NCBI RefSeq assembly: GCF_001898575.1
Contig: NZ_MKUD01000045.1
Span: forward strand, 73,362 to 137,361
DNA: 64,000 nt
Reading direction: 5' to 3'
From: Spirosoma sp. 48-14
GTDB taxonomy: Bacteria > Bacteroidota > Bacteroidia > Cytophagales > Spirosomataceae
The notes below the pieces were generated by a model. That model ran no database searches. It was not told the DNA's origin and saw only the letters and a list, made by a program, of their open reading frames with translations. The position numbers and the translations under genes are program-made. Each line of letters begins with the position of its first letter. Position 1 is the first letter of the stretch. Below, piece after piece: positions 18,650-26,535 of this stretch.

Positions 18650-19348
18650 TCATTCGTCCTCTTCCTTCAGCACATAGCCCATGCCCATCCGGGTGTGAAT
18701 CAGCTTCGGAGAGAAATCACGGTCTATTTTTTTCCGTAGATAATTGATGTACACTTCCACAATAGAGGAACCCGGATCGTGCCTCAACTGCCATACCTGC
18801 TCCGCAATATCCATCTTGGACAATACCCGTCCCCGATTGCGAATCATATACTCGATCAAGGCAAATTCGCGTGCGGTCAATTCAATAGCCGATTCACCAC
18901 GCCAAACTTCTTTCGTCAGGCCATTTACGGTTAGGTTCGCCACACGCCATACCGTTTCTGACTTGGTTACAGGGCCGTTTGTCAACTCCACACGACGCAG
19001 ACAGACTTCGACTCGGGCAATCAGTTCCCGAAAGTCAAACGGCTTTACCATATAGTCGTCGGCCCCCAGCCCAAGCCCTTCTACCTTATCCTCAACTTCT
19101 CCCAGCGCCGATAAGATAATAATGGGCAAATGTGGTTTGGCCGACCGTACACTCCGGCACACTTCAAACCCATTTATACCGGGCAGATTAATATCGACAA
19201 TCAGCAGATCTAGGCTAGACTTAAGGGCTATTTCACGACCGTTAATCCCTTCATAAACCACTTCAGTAGCATAGCCTTCGTCCTCGAGACCTCGTTTTAT
19301 GTTCTGGGCGATTCGGCGGTCGTCTTCAATAATGACAATTTTCTTCAT
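18650..19348 (-). CDS. OmpR/PhoB-family response regulator
   Basis: A 232-residue two-domain regulator. The receiver domain (1-120) has the acidic pair D9-D10, phospho-acceptor D52 (VDINLPG), S80 and K102 (VKPF). The C-terminal winged helix (about 135-228) has ELTAREFALIEYMIRNRGRVLSK and the recognition-helix region SSIVEVYINYLRKKID. All phosphorelay residues are intact. No histidine kinase lies on either side in this window, so the partner is elsewhere. It is immediately upstream of the metal-efflux operon and of a five-unit 11-bp array, which makes it the likely activator of that operon (CusR/CopR-like role, inference). Confidence 0.95.
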   Translation of the reverse strand: MKKIVIIEDDRRIAQNIKRGLEDEGYATEVVYEGINGREIALKSSLDLLIVDINLPGINGFEVCRSVRSAKPHLPIIILSALGEVEDKVEGLGLGADDYMVKPFDFRELIARVEVCLRRVELTNGPVTKSETVWRVANLTVNGLTKEVWRGESAIELTAREFALIEYMIRNRGRVLSKMDIAEQVWQLRHDPGSSIVEVYINYLRKKIDRDFSPKLIHTRMGMGYVLKEEDE

Positions 19349-19478
19349 GCGTTACTAACGATTTTCACTACGGCTACTCCCCAAATTATGATGCCGTTTC
19401 CATCCATGATTTTCCAGAATCGTCAAGACGTATAAACGATTACACAGGGTTTTTATGGAGACTACTTCATTATATAAT

Positions 19479-19510
19479 AAAAACACCGGCCGATAAAAGC
19501 TGGTGTTTTT
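19479..19510 (-). terminator. Intrinsic terminator
   Basis: Twelve-base arms AAAAACACCGGC (19479-19490) and GCTGGTGTTTTT (19499-19510), with one wobble, form a hairpin. On the minus strand it is followed by a T-rich run (TTTTTATTAT). It lies 70 bp downstream of the small Cys-containing gene and probably ends its transcript. Confidence 0.7.
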
Positions 19511-19582
19511 ACGTGCAATACAGGGTTTTCAACTTCATAGCAAAAGTAGGTTCTACCTAGCTACCAGCCGATTAGAAGAGAA

Positions 19583-19765
19583 TTAGATTTTTCTTAAATT
19601 AATCTTAGAGACCAATCCATCATCGAAGGGCGTACATGTCGGAAGCAGCTCCTTGGAAGTAATCAGGCCATCTCCTAGCTCACAAACGCAATCCATGTGA
19701 TCCCGATATAATAATTCAAGACACGTTGGGCAAGTTTTAAACAATTGGTATTCCCGGTTAGCCAT
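19583..19765 (-). CDS. Small Cys-containing protein, 60 aa
   Basis: A 60-residue frame opening with MANREYQLFKTCPTCLELLY. It holds CPTC, then CVC, and a last Cys (PTCTPF), so five cysteines in all, with the CPxC...DCVC spacing of a small zinc-binding fold. It has an ATG start, no other gene in its gap and a terminator 70 bp downstream, all in favour of a real gene. I do not recognise a family. Metal binding, perhaps linked to the adjacent metal-efflux regulator, is only a guess. Confidence 0.5.
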   Translation of the reverse strand: MANREYQLFKTCPTCLELLYRDHMDCVCELGDGLITSKELLPTCTPFDDGLVSKINLRKI

Positions 19766-19826
19766 CCCACAAGGGACGTTTGGTGAAACAGGATGACGCC
19801 TGATTTTTCATACTTTTTCTAGCATA

Positions 19827-19892
19827 AAAAAAATTGTACAGCCCTAAAATGCCTTTATACGGTTTGTATAACGCTATTTTTAGAGCTGTACA
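19827..19892 (-). terminator. Intrinsic terminator after the DUF3237 gene
   Basis: Fifteen-base arms starting TGTACAGC (19835-19849 and 19878-19892), with one mismatch, enclose a 28-nt loop. On the minus strand the hairpin is followed by an eight-base T run (complement of 19827-19834). It lies 62 bp downstream of the stop at 19954. Confidence 0.75.
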
Positions 19893-19953
19893 TAAGCCTT
19901 ACGATCTGGCAGCTTGCAGGCTCCGGTAATCACCGACCCCCAAATGCTACTTG

Positions 19954-20430
19954 CTATAGAATCCGATATATCGAATAGGAAACGCCGGTAAGGTCAGCCT
20001 CACCTACACCAACAGCCAAGGTATGATTCAACCAAGCGTATTTGTCGGAAGCCGTCTCACAAAAAGGCACAATGCGAAAGTAATAATCAGACCAGGCAAC
20101 GGCCTCTCCTCCGATTAGTTTTACTTCCAGCGTGGGAACATGGTGTAGAATACCTTTATAGGTGACAAAGATCAGTGCTTCATCGCTGGTTTTAAGCGTC
20201 ATGCGAACATCGAGCAGTCCTCTGCCAGATGCATCGACCAGAAAAGAATCACTACCGCCGGGCAGTACACTACCGTGGAAAGCCGGTCCTTTAAACCAGC
20301 CGCCTTTAATGGGATAAAGCCGCCGATGTCCGGCAGGTGTATCGCCGATAATCTGCAGATCAAGGTCAACCCGGATTTCCATCAGAAATTCATACTGAAG
20401 CGGGCGCGGGGAAGTTAAGTCAGTTGACAT
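19954..20430 (-). CDS. DUF3237 (UPF0311) family protein
   Basis: A 158-residue cytoplasmic protein matching DUF3237: MEIRVDLDLQIIGDTPAGHRR, then GGWFKGPAFHGSVLPGGSDSFLVDASGRGLLDVRMTLKT and ending with LAVGVGEADLTGVSYSIYRI. The family forms a small beta-barrel and has no well-defined function. No signal peptide is present. It is followed by a T-tract terminator and preceded, 76 bp upstream on the same strand, by an NTF2-like gene; they may form one transcript. Confidence 0.85.
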   Translation of the reverse strand: MSTDLTSPRPLQYEFLMEIRVDLDLQIIGDTPAGHRRLYPIKGGWFKGPAFHGSVLPGGSDSFLVDASGRGLLDVRMTLKTSDEALIFVTYKGILHHVPTLEVKLIGGEAVAWSDYYFRIVPFCETASDKYAWLNHTLAVGVGEADLTGVSYSIYRIL

Positions 20431-20506
20431 AGTTCAGGAAAAAGATAGTATGAGTAAATTAGAATGAAGTCTGTCAGGCATTTTTCCTTTGCCGGATAAC
20501 CGCCAC

Positions 20507-20950
20507 TCACCTGGCAGCCTCACGATTATCCAGGGCAGTTGCCTGGTAACCGGCCATTTTCCAGGCATTATTTTGCCATACGAACAATTGTGTCCAGTAA
20601 TCTTTATGCGTAAATGTGCTGCCATCTTTACGCTGGTAGACAGACGTGGTTTTACCAGTCATCACACCGGTGGAACCATATTGGCGGATGAGCAAATCGT
20701 TGTAATCGCGCTTGACACAGACGAAACTCCGGAACATTTCCCGGTTATTTTCACGGGAACCGCGTTTTCCTGTAACACCAATGCCCACAAAATCAGCAGT
20801 ACAGTCCTTATCGAAAAAGGCGACCGGGTCTTTCATGAAACGCCCTATCAGTTTATGAAAGGTGGCTTCAGTAAAAGGTACGGGATTTTGCGCCGGCACA
20901 CAGGTACAGATAAATGTAAAGGCGAGACTAAAAAGTAAACGATTCAGCAT
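20507..20950 (-). CDS. Exported NTF2-like (SnoaL/DUF4440-type) protein
   Basis: A 147-residue protein with a signal peptide from ATG 20950 (MLNRLLFSLAFTFICTCVPAQ), followed by an NTF2-like cone fold: helix FMKDPVAFFDKDCTADFVGIG, then strands RQYGSTGVMTGKTTSVYQRK and DYWTQLFVWQNNAWKMAGYQAT. The final 'W...W.M...QAT' strand is typical of DUF4440 proteins. These serve as ligand-binding domains or small enzymes; the substrate cannot be read here. It lies upstream of the DUF3237 gene on the same strand. Confidence 0.72.
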   Translation of the reverse strand: MLNRLLFSLAFTFICTCVPAQNPVPFTEATFHKLIGRFMKDPVAFFDKDCTADFVGIGVTGKRGSRENNREMFRSFVCVKRDYNDLLIRQYGSTGVMTGKTTSVYQRKDGSTFTHKDYWTQLFVWQNNAWKMAGYQATALDNREAAR

Positions 20951-21028
20951 GATAAGTGATAGGTTTAGATCTGTTGCAAACCTATCGCTCATCAGCTGAT
21001 ATAACGGTTAATTTTGGGGCAATTGTGG

Positions 21029-23827
21029 TCAATTGTGGGGCATTACACGCATTTTCGCACCCAAAACCGTCTGATTTATAAACTCACTCGGGGTAAGCTG
21101 ATAGATTTCCTTAAAGCACTGACTAAAATAGTTAGGCGTCTCAAACCCCACGCGATAGGCCGCTTCAGAAACATTATAGCCTGTTTGTAAGAGTTCGGCT
21201 GCTTTGCGAAGCCGATACCGGCGGATAAGTTCATTCGGAGCAAGCTGCGTCAAACTCTGAATTTTGCGATACAGCGTTTTACGATTCATGGCCAGCTGAC
21301 CGGCTATCCACTCCACACTCAGTTCAGAATTATCCAGGTGGTTGTCGAGCAATTCGTAAACACGCAGCAGAAATTTATCCTGAATAAGCTCAACCGGATT
21401 TCCGGTCGCAGGCAACGCCATCTGCTGTTGGTAGTGTTCACGCAGCTTTTGCTGATGGCTCAGCAGATTACGAAGCCGCAACCGAAGTTCAGTCAGTGCA
21501 AATGGTTTCGTTATGTAGTCATCAGAACCTTGCACCAATCCATCAAGTTTACTGGAGTTATCAGCTTTGGCAGTCAGCAGAACTACACCAATATGGTCAG
21601 TTTCGGGAGTAGTTTTGATACGTTGGGTCAGTTCATAACCATCCATAAGCGGCATCATAATGTCGGAAATCACTACATCCGGCAGTTCGCGTTGCGTAAC
21701 TTCCCAGCCTTCTTCGCCGTTAACCGCAGTCAAAATCCGGAAGGTTGTCTGTAATTCTTCCACCAGAAACGACCGTAGTTCAGCATTATCTTCCACTACA
21801 AGCACCAAAGGTAAATCACCGGTTATGGTCTCAGCTATTCCGACTGCTTCTGCTACTGAAACTAAATCCGGCAACGAGCAGGACGTCGGCACAATAGCAG
21901 GTGCAACATAATCGCCGGTAGCCAAACGAACACCCAATTCAACCGTAAATACCGTATTCCCCGGAAGGCTGCTCACCGAAACAGAGCCCCCCAACAGTCC
22001 GACCAGCTCCTTCACCAGTGATAACCCGATTCCGGTTCCTTCATGACTGCGGGTATGTGAGTCATCAGCCTGATAAAACCGGTCAAAAATATGCGGCAGT
22101 CTGGCGGGCAAAATCCCGATGCCCGAATCTGTCAGCTGAATAGTTGCCATGTATGCCGCACCTGTCGGTGCAATGCGGAATGAAAGCCGGACGTTCCCCC
22201 CCGGCGGGGTAAATTTCAGTGCATTCGACAGGAGATTTGACAGGATTTTCTCCCATTTATCTGCATCGAAAAGCCACTGATACTGATCATTTTCTACCTC
22301 ATAAATCATTGAAATCGCTTTCTTTTCGGCCATTGGCCGGAACTGCTCTGCTACACCGACAACGAAATCAACGAGATTTCCTTGTACGTCAACAACAGGC
22401 ATTGTTCCTGCCTCAAGGCGGGCAATATCGAGCAGTTGATTAATGAGATGCAGTAGTTTTTGTGTATTGCGCTGAATAGTGGTTAATGCATAGCGATATG
22501 GACTGGTTAAAGCCGTCTCACCAAGCAGTTTTTCTACCGGAGCGGCAATGAGCGACAAAGGAGTCCGGAATTCGTGAGTTATGTTAGCAAAGAACCGCAT
22601 TTTCATCTCATCAGCAGCTTTAGCCTGTTCAGCCTCACGAAGCTGGCTCGCTTTCAACTCAATTAACGTTTCCTGAAGCTGCCGGGCCTGTCGCTGAAGC
22701 TGAGCATTAATCTGCTGTTTCTGAAAATTAGTACGCAGCAAAATACTACCGATCAATGCCAGAACAGCCAGCCCGGCCAGCAATCCATACTGTCTGACAC
22801 GATTTTGATAAGCAGTTTGTTCAGCCACGGCTTTTTGCTGACGCTGCTGTTCTTCGAATGCAACGAGCTGGGTCTGTTGAATTTTCTGCCTGTTGAACAG
22901 CATATTCTGTGTCGCCAGCTGGATTTCCTGATAATAAAACGCACTGTCGGGATTATAACGGGCTTTGTAGATACGCGCCAGCAAGGTGCTGGCTTCCCAC
23001 GTATCAAGCGGAAACCGGACTTTCCCGGCTGAACGAATTGACTGACGGGCAAAGATCAGGCTGGAATCAAGTTGGCCGCGATTGTAATACAACTGTGCCA
23101 GCTTCACGGCGTTATGACTAAACGTCCGAAAATTTTTCTGCCGGCGGCAAACAGCCAGACTAGTCCGGTAAAGCGCAATTGCCGAATCCGTTTTGCCAAG
23201 CTTCGCATACACACTGGCCATTGACGCCATCATATAACCCAGATGAAGCTGCCGGTTGTGTGTGATGGCAGTATGATAGCCCCGTTTAATGTACCAGTAG
23301 GCTGAGTCAATTTGATTCAGTTCCTCATAGGCGTTAGCCAGATGAGCATAAATATACTGAGGTATTTGTTGGTGCGGAAAGCGTTTGGCAATCAACAGGT
23401 ACTCTTTTGCTTTCGCGTAATCGCCGTAGAGAAAGTACAAATAGCCGATAGACCGGTATATGTCAATAAGCGTTGGTTCGGGACCAATTTCCCGGGTAAT
23501 CGCCAGAGATTTGAAAAGATGCCGCAGAGACTCAGCATAGTTACCCTGATTCATGTATACATAGCCTAATTGCTTTAGTGCATCAGCTTTGAGGGCTGGC
23601 TGACGAAGCTTTTGCGCTATATGAAGATATTGCTTCCCGAAAAAGAGTGCAGAATCATTATCGATTTCTTCGTAACTGTTGACGAGTGCCGGCAAAATCT
23701 TTGCGCGGATACTATCGTGTTGCGCCAGACGCAGCACATACCGAAGACTATCGACTGGCTTTTGCTGGGCCGTTACGAGCGATGTAGAAAGAACCAGTAA
23801 CCCGATGAATGTATAACGCCAATTCAT
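21029..23827 (-). CDS. Hybrid two-component sensor with TPR sensor and AraC output
   Basis: A 932-residue one-piece two-component system. Domains in order: signal peptide (1-20); about six TPR repeats (20-330) in the periplasm; one transmembrane helix (LLAGLAVLALIGSILL, about 350-367); coiled coil; HisKA with H418 in ANITHEFRTPLS; HATPase with N and G boxes (LLSNALKFTPPGG, DSGIGI, GTGIGLSLV); receiver with D722 in VISDIMMPLMDG; and a C-terminal AraC-type HTH (GFETPNYFSQCFKEIYQLTPSEF). Such regulators often control nutrient-use genes in Bacteroidota, but those have a Reg_prop sensor, whereas this one has TPRs. No neighbouring target operon is obvious. Confidence 0.93.
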   Translation of the reverse strand: MNWRYTFIGLLVLSTSLVTAQQKPVDSLRYVLRLAQHDSIRAKILPALVNSYEEIDNDSALFFGKQYLHIAQKLRQPALKADALKQLGYVYMNQGNYAESLRHLFKSLAITREIGPEPTLIDIYRSIGYLYFLYGDYAKAKEYLLIAKRFPHQQIPQYIYAHLANAYEELNQIDSAYWYIKRGYHTAITHNRQLHLGYMMASMASVYAKLGKTDSAIALYRTSLAVCRRQKNFRTFSHNAVKLAQLYYNRGQLDSSLIFARQSIRSAGKVRFPLDTWEASTLLARIYKARYNPDSAFYYQEIQLATQNMLFNRQKIQQTQLVAFEEQQRQQKAVAEQTAYQNRVRQYGLLAGLAVLALIGSILLRTNFQKQQINAQLQRQARQLQETLIELKASQLREAEQAKAADEMKMRFFANITHEFRTPLSLIAAPVEKLLGETALTSPYRYALTTIQRNTQKLLHLINQLLDIARLEAGTMPVVDVQGNLVDFVVGVAEQFRPMAEKKAISMIYEVENDQYQWLFDADKWEKILSNLLSNALKFTPPGGNVRLSFRIAPTGAAYMATIQLTDSGIGILPARLPHIFDRFYQADDSHTRSHEGTGIGLSLVKELVGLLGGSVSVSSLPGNTVFTVELGVRLATGDYVAPAIVPTSCSLPDLVSVAEAVGIAETITGDLPLVLVVEDNAELRSFLVEELQTTFRILTAVNGEEGWEVTQRELPDVVISDIMMPLMDGYELTQRIKTTPETDHIGVVLLTAKADNSSKLDGLVQGSDDYITKPFALTELRLRLRNLLSHQQKLREHYQQQMALPATGNPVELIQDKFLLRVYELLDNHLDNSELSVEWIAGQLAMNRKTLYRKIQSLTQLAPNELIRRYRLRKAAELLQTGYNVSEAAYRVGFETPNYFSQCFKEIYQLTPSEFINQTVLGAKMRVMPHN

Positions 23828-24149
23828 TGGTATACAGTGAAGATCGTCCTACCAAAGTAGTGTAAAAGTTTGGCTTTTGCCAGATTACCATCTCTTATTC
23901 CAGACAACGCTTAACCCACCCTCAAGATTTATTCACTAATTGACTATGTTTATAAAACCCCTTGACTTTTTTACCATCAGTACTATTAGCCACAATGGTT
24001 GTGCGACCAACAATCTCAACGTTTTATACCATTGGTATTCCGAACCCGAATAGAGAAGAAGTTTTAATAGGCCATTTCAGCCGTTAGGGTGTACAAACAT
24101 TCTATTCACCCTAAACACCACTGTTCATATTAGACGACAGACCATTGAC
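23828..24149. other. Intergenic gap of 322 bp
   Basis: No convincing gene. It should hold the promoter of the hybrid sensor on the minus strand. Small dyads are visible: CACAATGGTTGTG (23991-24003) and TTAGGGTG (24084-24091) with CACCCTAA (24107-24114). The second lies just downstream of the 138-aa gene and may act as a weak terminator. Confidence 0.4.
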
Positions 24150-24566
24150 TCACCCCCCAGTACTTGATCGATCATCAATTAGCTTTCCAACTTGCTCAAT
24201 GGCCCGATCTACATCCATTCGTTTGCGGTCGGGTGGATCGAAGCGATTGAAGGGATGAAGCTCAAGCACAAAGGTTTCTTCCACCTGTTCGTCATCGACG
24301 GGTGTGTAGAGTTTATAGGCCATCAATTTAATCGGAATCAGGCCATGCTGTTGTTTGAACCCGGTAAGCACATACGCCAGCAGGTTTTCTACCTCGGCAA
24401 TTGAACGGTCTTCGGCGGGCACGAACCGCACATACGCATGATTGCGATCAACAATCGTTTGCTGGTCTGGAGCAAAATGGCCTTCGCAACTGGAAAACGT
24501 GCGTACGATACCTGTTCGGTTCAGCGCATCGACCAAGGGACGAATTTTCGGTTCGATCTCGTTCAT
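24150..24566 (-). CDS. Conserved hypothetical protein, 138 aa
   Basis: A small cytoplasmic protein that I do not recognise. It has an SSCEGHFAP segment after a short helix (LVDALNRTGIVRT), which recalls the 'SSCSGR' element of TYW3-type proteins, then a beta-rich middle (HAYVRFVPAED) and an acidic/charged tail. Its ATG overlaps the MFS transporter stop by 4 bp (24563-24566), so it is translated from the MFS transcript. The TYW3 similarity is a motif impression only. Confidence 0.68.
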   Translation of the reverse strand: MNEIEPKIRPLVDALNRTGIVRTFSSCEGHFAPDQQTIVDRNHAYVRFVPAEDRSIAEVENLLAYVLTGFKQQHGLIPIKLMAYKLYTPVDDEQVEETFVLELHPFNRFDPPDRKRMDVDRAIEQVGKLIDDRSSTGG

Positions 24567-25825
24567 CCCGGTTCACCATCCATCAGGGCCACTTCATCGG
24601 CTCCGTCGGTCCGGTGCCGGGATATTCTCCGGCCTTTTTGCCATAGCCAACCCAGATACCCAACCGCAATCAACGCCATCACTCCTGATACGGCAAAGGC
24701 TGCATCGACACCGGATTCACCCACTACGTGATTGAGCAACCAGCCAGAACCGACGGCCCCTAATCCAATACCCGCTTCGAGAGCAATGTACATGGTTGCC
24801 ATGGCTCGTCCACGGGTGTGCTCGTCGCTCAGGTCCGCTGTCCAGGCTTGCACCGTTGGCGAGTTCATCCCCCACGAGATACCATAGAAAATAGCGGCAG
24901 TCCAGAACAAAACCGGCGAGTCGACCATAACCAGCAAGCCCATTGAAAACGCCAGAACGACGGTTGAGATAAATAATACGGGTACCCGGCCGTAGCGATC
25001 CGACGACTTACTGAACAGAATACGAACCATTAGTGAGGCCACCGTATAGACGGTGAAAAACAAGCCTTTATTGGTAATACCCAGTGACCCGCTCAACGTA
25101 GAGATTACCGTGAGTACCGCGCCAGAAGAGAACGATTGCAATAGCAGAACCAGAAATGGCGGGATGGCCTGTTTATCAAAAATCTCGTCTTTTTTCAGCC
25201 GAAGTAAGGCAAAACGAAAACGTTCTGGCGTCGCCAGCGTTTCGGGCATACGGAGCAGAATACCAATGGAAAGTAAGGCAAAAGCCGATGATGTCCAGAA
25301 CATAACGTTCATGGAAAAATCGGTAGCCAGCCAACTCCCAATAGCCGGTCCCAGCGACATACCCATCGCCGTAAACAGACCAAGCATGCCCATTGCTTCG
25401 CCCCGACGATTGGCCGGAACCACATCGGCAACATAAGCCGATGTAGCCGTTGGTTTAGTCCCCGTCGAAAAGCCGTGAATTAGCCGGAGCGTCAGAAATC
25501 CCCATACGGTCAACAGATAGGGATATAGCAAACCACAGACAAAGCATACGACTGACCCGAAGGCCATGACCGGAACCCGCCCAATCGTATCGGTCAGTTT
25601 GCCACTAAACGGTCGTGAAACCCCAGCCGTGAACGTAAAAAGCGCAATAATCAGTCCGATGTATTCTTTGCCACCCAGCTTCGTCAAATAGGCCGGTAAC
25701 TCGGGAATCATCATCGAAAAACTGGACGAAAACAGGAAGTTACTAACTGACAGTAACCAGAACGAGAGCGTATACAGCGAGGGATCTCGCGACGTTTGGG
25801 AGGTTGACGATGAACGAACGGTCAA
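24563..25825 (-). CDS. MFS transporter
   Basis: A major facilitator with 12 predicted helices in about 420 residues. Motif A is visible in the first cytoplasmic loop (GKLTDTIGRVPVM), as are a degenerate copy in the central loop (SKSSDRYGRVPVL) and a motif-C-like glycine-rich helix (MGLFTAMGMSLGPAIGSWL). It looks like a drug/sugar efflux type. The frame opens at TTG 25849, but that codon is part of a -7 promoter element (TAAATTTG, 25854-25847). I therefore start at the next in-frame TTG, 25825, giving MTVRSSSTSQ. It is coupled to the downstream 138-aa gene. Confidence 0.92.
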   Translation of the reverse strand: MTVRSSSTSQTSRDPSLYTLSFWLLSVSNFLFSSSFSMMIPELPAYLTKLGGKEYIGLIIALFTFTAGVSRPFSGKLTDTIGRVPVMAFGSVVCFVCGLLYPYLLTVWGFLTLRLIHGFSTGTKPTATSAYVADVVPANRRGEAMGMLGLFTAMGMSLGPAIGSWLATDFSMNVMFWTSSAFALLSIGILLRMPETLATPERFRFALLRLKKDEIFDKQAIPPFLVLLLQSFSSGAVLTVISTLSGSLGITNKGLFFTVYTVASLMVRILFSKSSDRYGRVPVLFISTVVLAFSMGLLVMVDSPVLFWTAAIFYGISWGMNSPTVQAWTADLSDEHTRGRAMATMYIALEAGIGLGAVGSGWLLNHVVGESGVDAAFAVSGVMALIAVGYLGWLWQKGRRISRHRTDGADEVALMDGEPG

Positions 25826-25846
25826 AACGAGTTGAGTTGGTTCGCC

Positions 25847-25854
25847 CAAATTTA
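25847..25854 (-). promoter_or_regulatory. -7 promoter element for the MFS gene
   Basis: On the minus strand, TAAATTTG is an exact match to the Bacteroidota -7 consensus TAnnTTTG. The expected -33 position reads TAAA, a poor match. It decides the MFS start: the TTG at 25849 would lie inside the promoter. Confidence 0.45.
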
Positions 25855-25893
25855 CGATTCATTTTTGAAAAGGTTTACAGTAAATCGTAAACT

Positions 25894-26391
25894 CTATTTA
25901 GGTTCGGGGGTACTATTCCCACCATCGACAACGAACCGCCATTGTCCATTGCGCTGCCGTTTCCAGACAGTCACATAAACCCCAAACTGTGTTTTCTTCT
26001 TGCCCGACTCGTCGCGTTGGCTAAGCATCCACTGACCAAACGTATACCCCATGTCACCCGCCTGCGAGGCATCGGCCTTAAGAACCTGCCAGGTCAGCAT
26101 GCTTCCATCAACGGACATACGGCTCATCTGCGCCCGCAACGAATCGAACCCGACTGTTGGAGCAGCGCCATCGTTCAGCTTGATTACTTCATCGGCTGCG
26201 TAGGTAGTAAACGCTTTGGCCATGCCCTGTCTTTCAGACAATTGACTAAACTTCATATCCGCTTCACGAATCTCATCAATGGCCTGTTGGCGTTTGGCGG
26301 CAGCCGGATTCATGGCTCGTGGGCTATCGGCGCTTGTCCGGCACGATGTAATCCAGATCACCATTACTAGTAGAGATAATACGTACTTCAT
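25894..26391 (-). CDS. NTF2-like (DUF4440-type) lipoprotein
   Basis: A 165-residue lipoprotein. The signal MKYVLSLLVMVIWITSC places the lipobox cysteine at 17. After a short linker comes a DUF4440-like domain: AIDEIREADMKFSQLSERQG, AFTTYAADEVIKLNDGAAP, then strands GDMGYTFGQWMLSQRD and a final VYVTVWKRQRNGQWRFVVDGG. This helix-then-sheet order is typical. Function unknown. It is divergent from mltG, and its start sits about 45 bp from a probable mltG promoter. Confidence 0.78.
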   Translation of the reverse strand: MKYVLSLLVMVIWITSCRTSADSPRAMNPAAAKRQQAIDEIREADMKFSQLSERQGMAKAFTTYAADEVIKLNDGAAPTVGFDSLRAQMSRMSVDGSMLTWQVLKADASQAGDMGYTFGQWMLSQRDESGKKKTQFGVYVTVWKRQRNGQWRFVVDGGNSTPEPK

Positions 26392-26422
26392 TATGGGTAG
26401 GTAGCTATTTTGGCTAAATTTG
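26392..26422 (+). promoter_or_regulatory. Probable promoter for mltG
   Basis: TAAATTTG (26415-26422) matches TAnnTTTG exactly. Nineteen nt upstream lies TATG (26392-26395), one mismatch from TTTG. Transcription would begin near 26429, so the mltG leader would be about 105 nt long and include the 7-nt repeat foldback. Confidence 0.5.
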
Positions 26423-26430
26423 CAGCATCA

Positions 26431-26518
26431 TAATGACTAATGCCTAATGGATACTACACAATTGTAGTGCCAAAAATCGTAGTTGTAACCATCTGCGCAT
26501 TCTTCATTATTCATTGTT
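26431..26518. repeat. Foldback of 7-nt repeats in the mltG leader
   Basis: Three 7-nt units TAATGNN run from 26431 to 26451. Three 7-nt units CATTNTT run from 26498 to 26518, which is the reverse-complement word. The two blocks can pair with several mismatches across a 46-nt spacer. The same CATTNNN word occurs at 33874-33901. Confidence 0.55.
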
Positions 26519-26535
26519 CCTTATTGCTCGCAATT

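Noticed and set aside
26440..26535. Longer MltG N-terminus from ATG 26440
   Set aside because: The extra 32 residues are encoded by the 7-nt repeat foldback and a hydrophobic chance stretch; the normal MltG anchor begins at ATG 26536.
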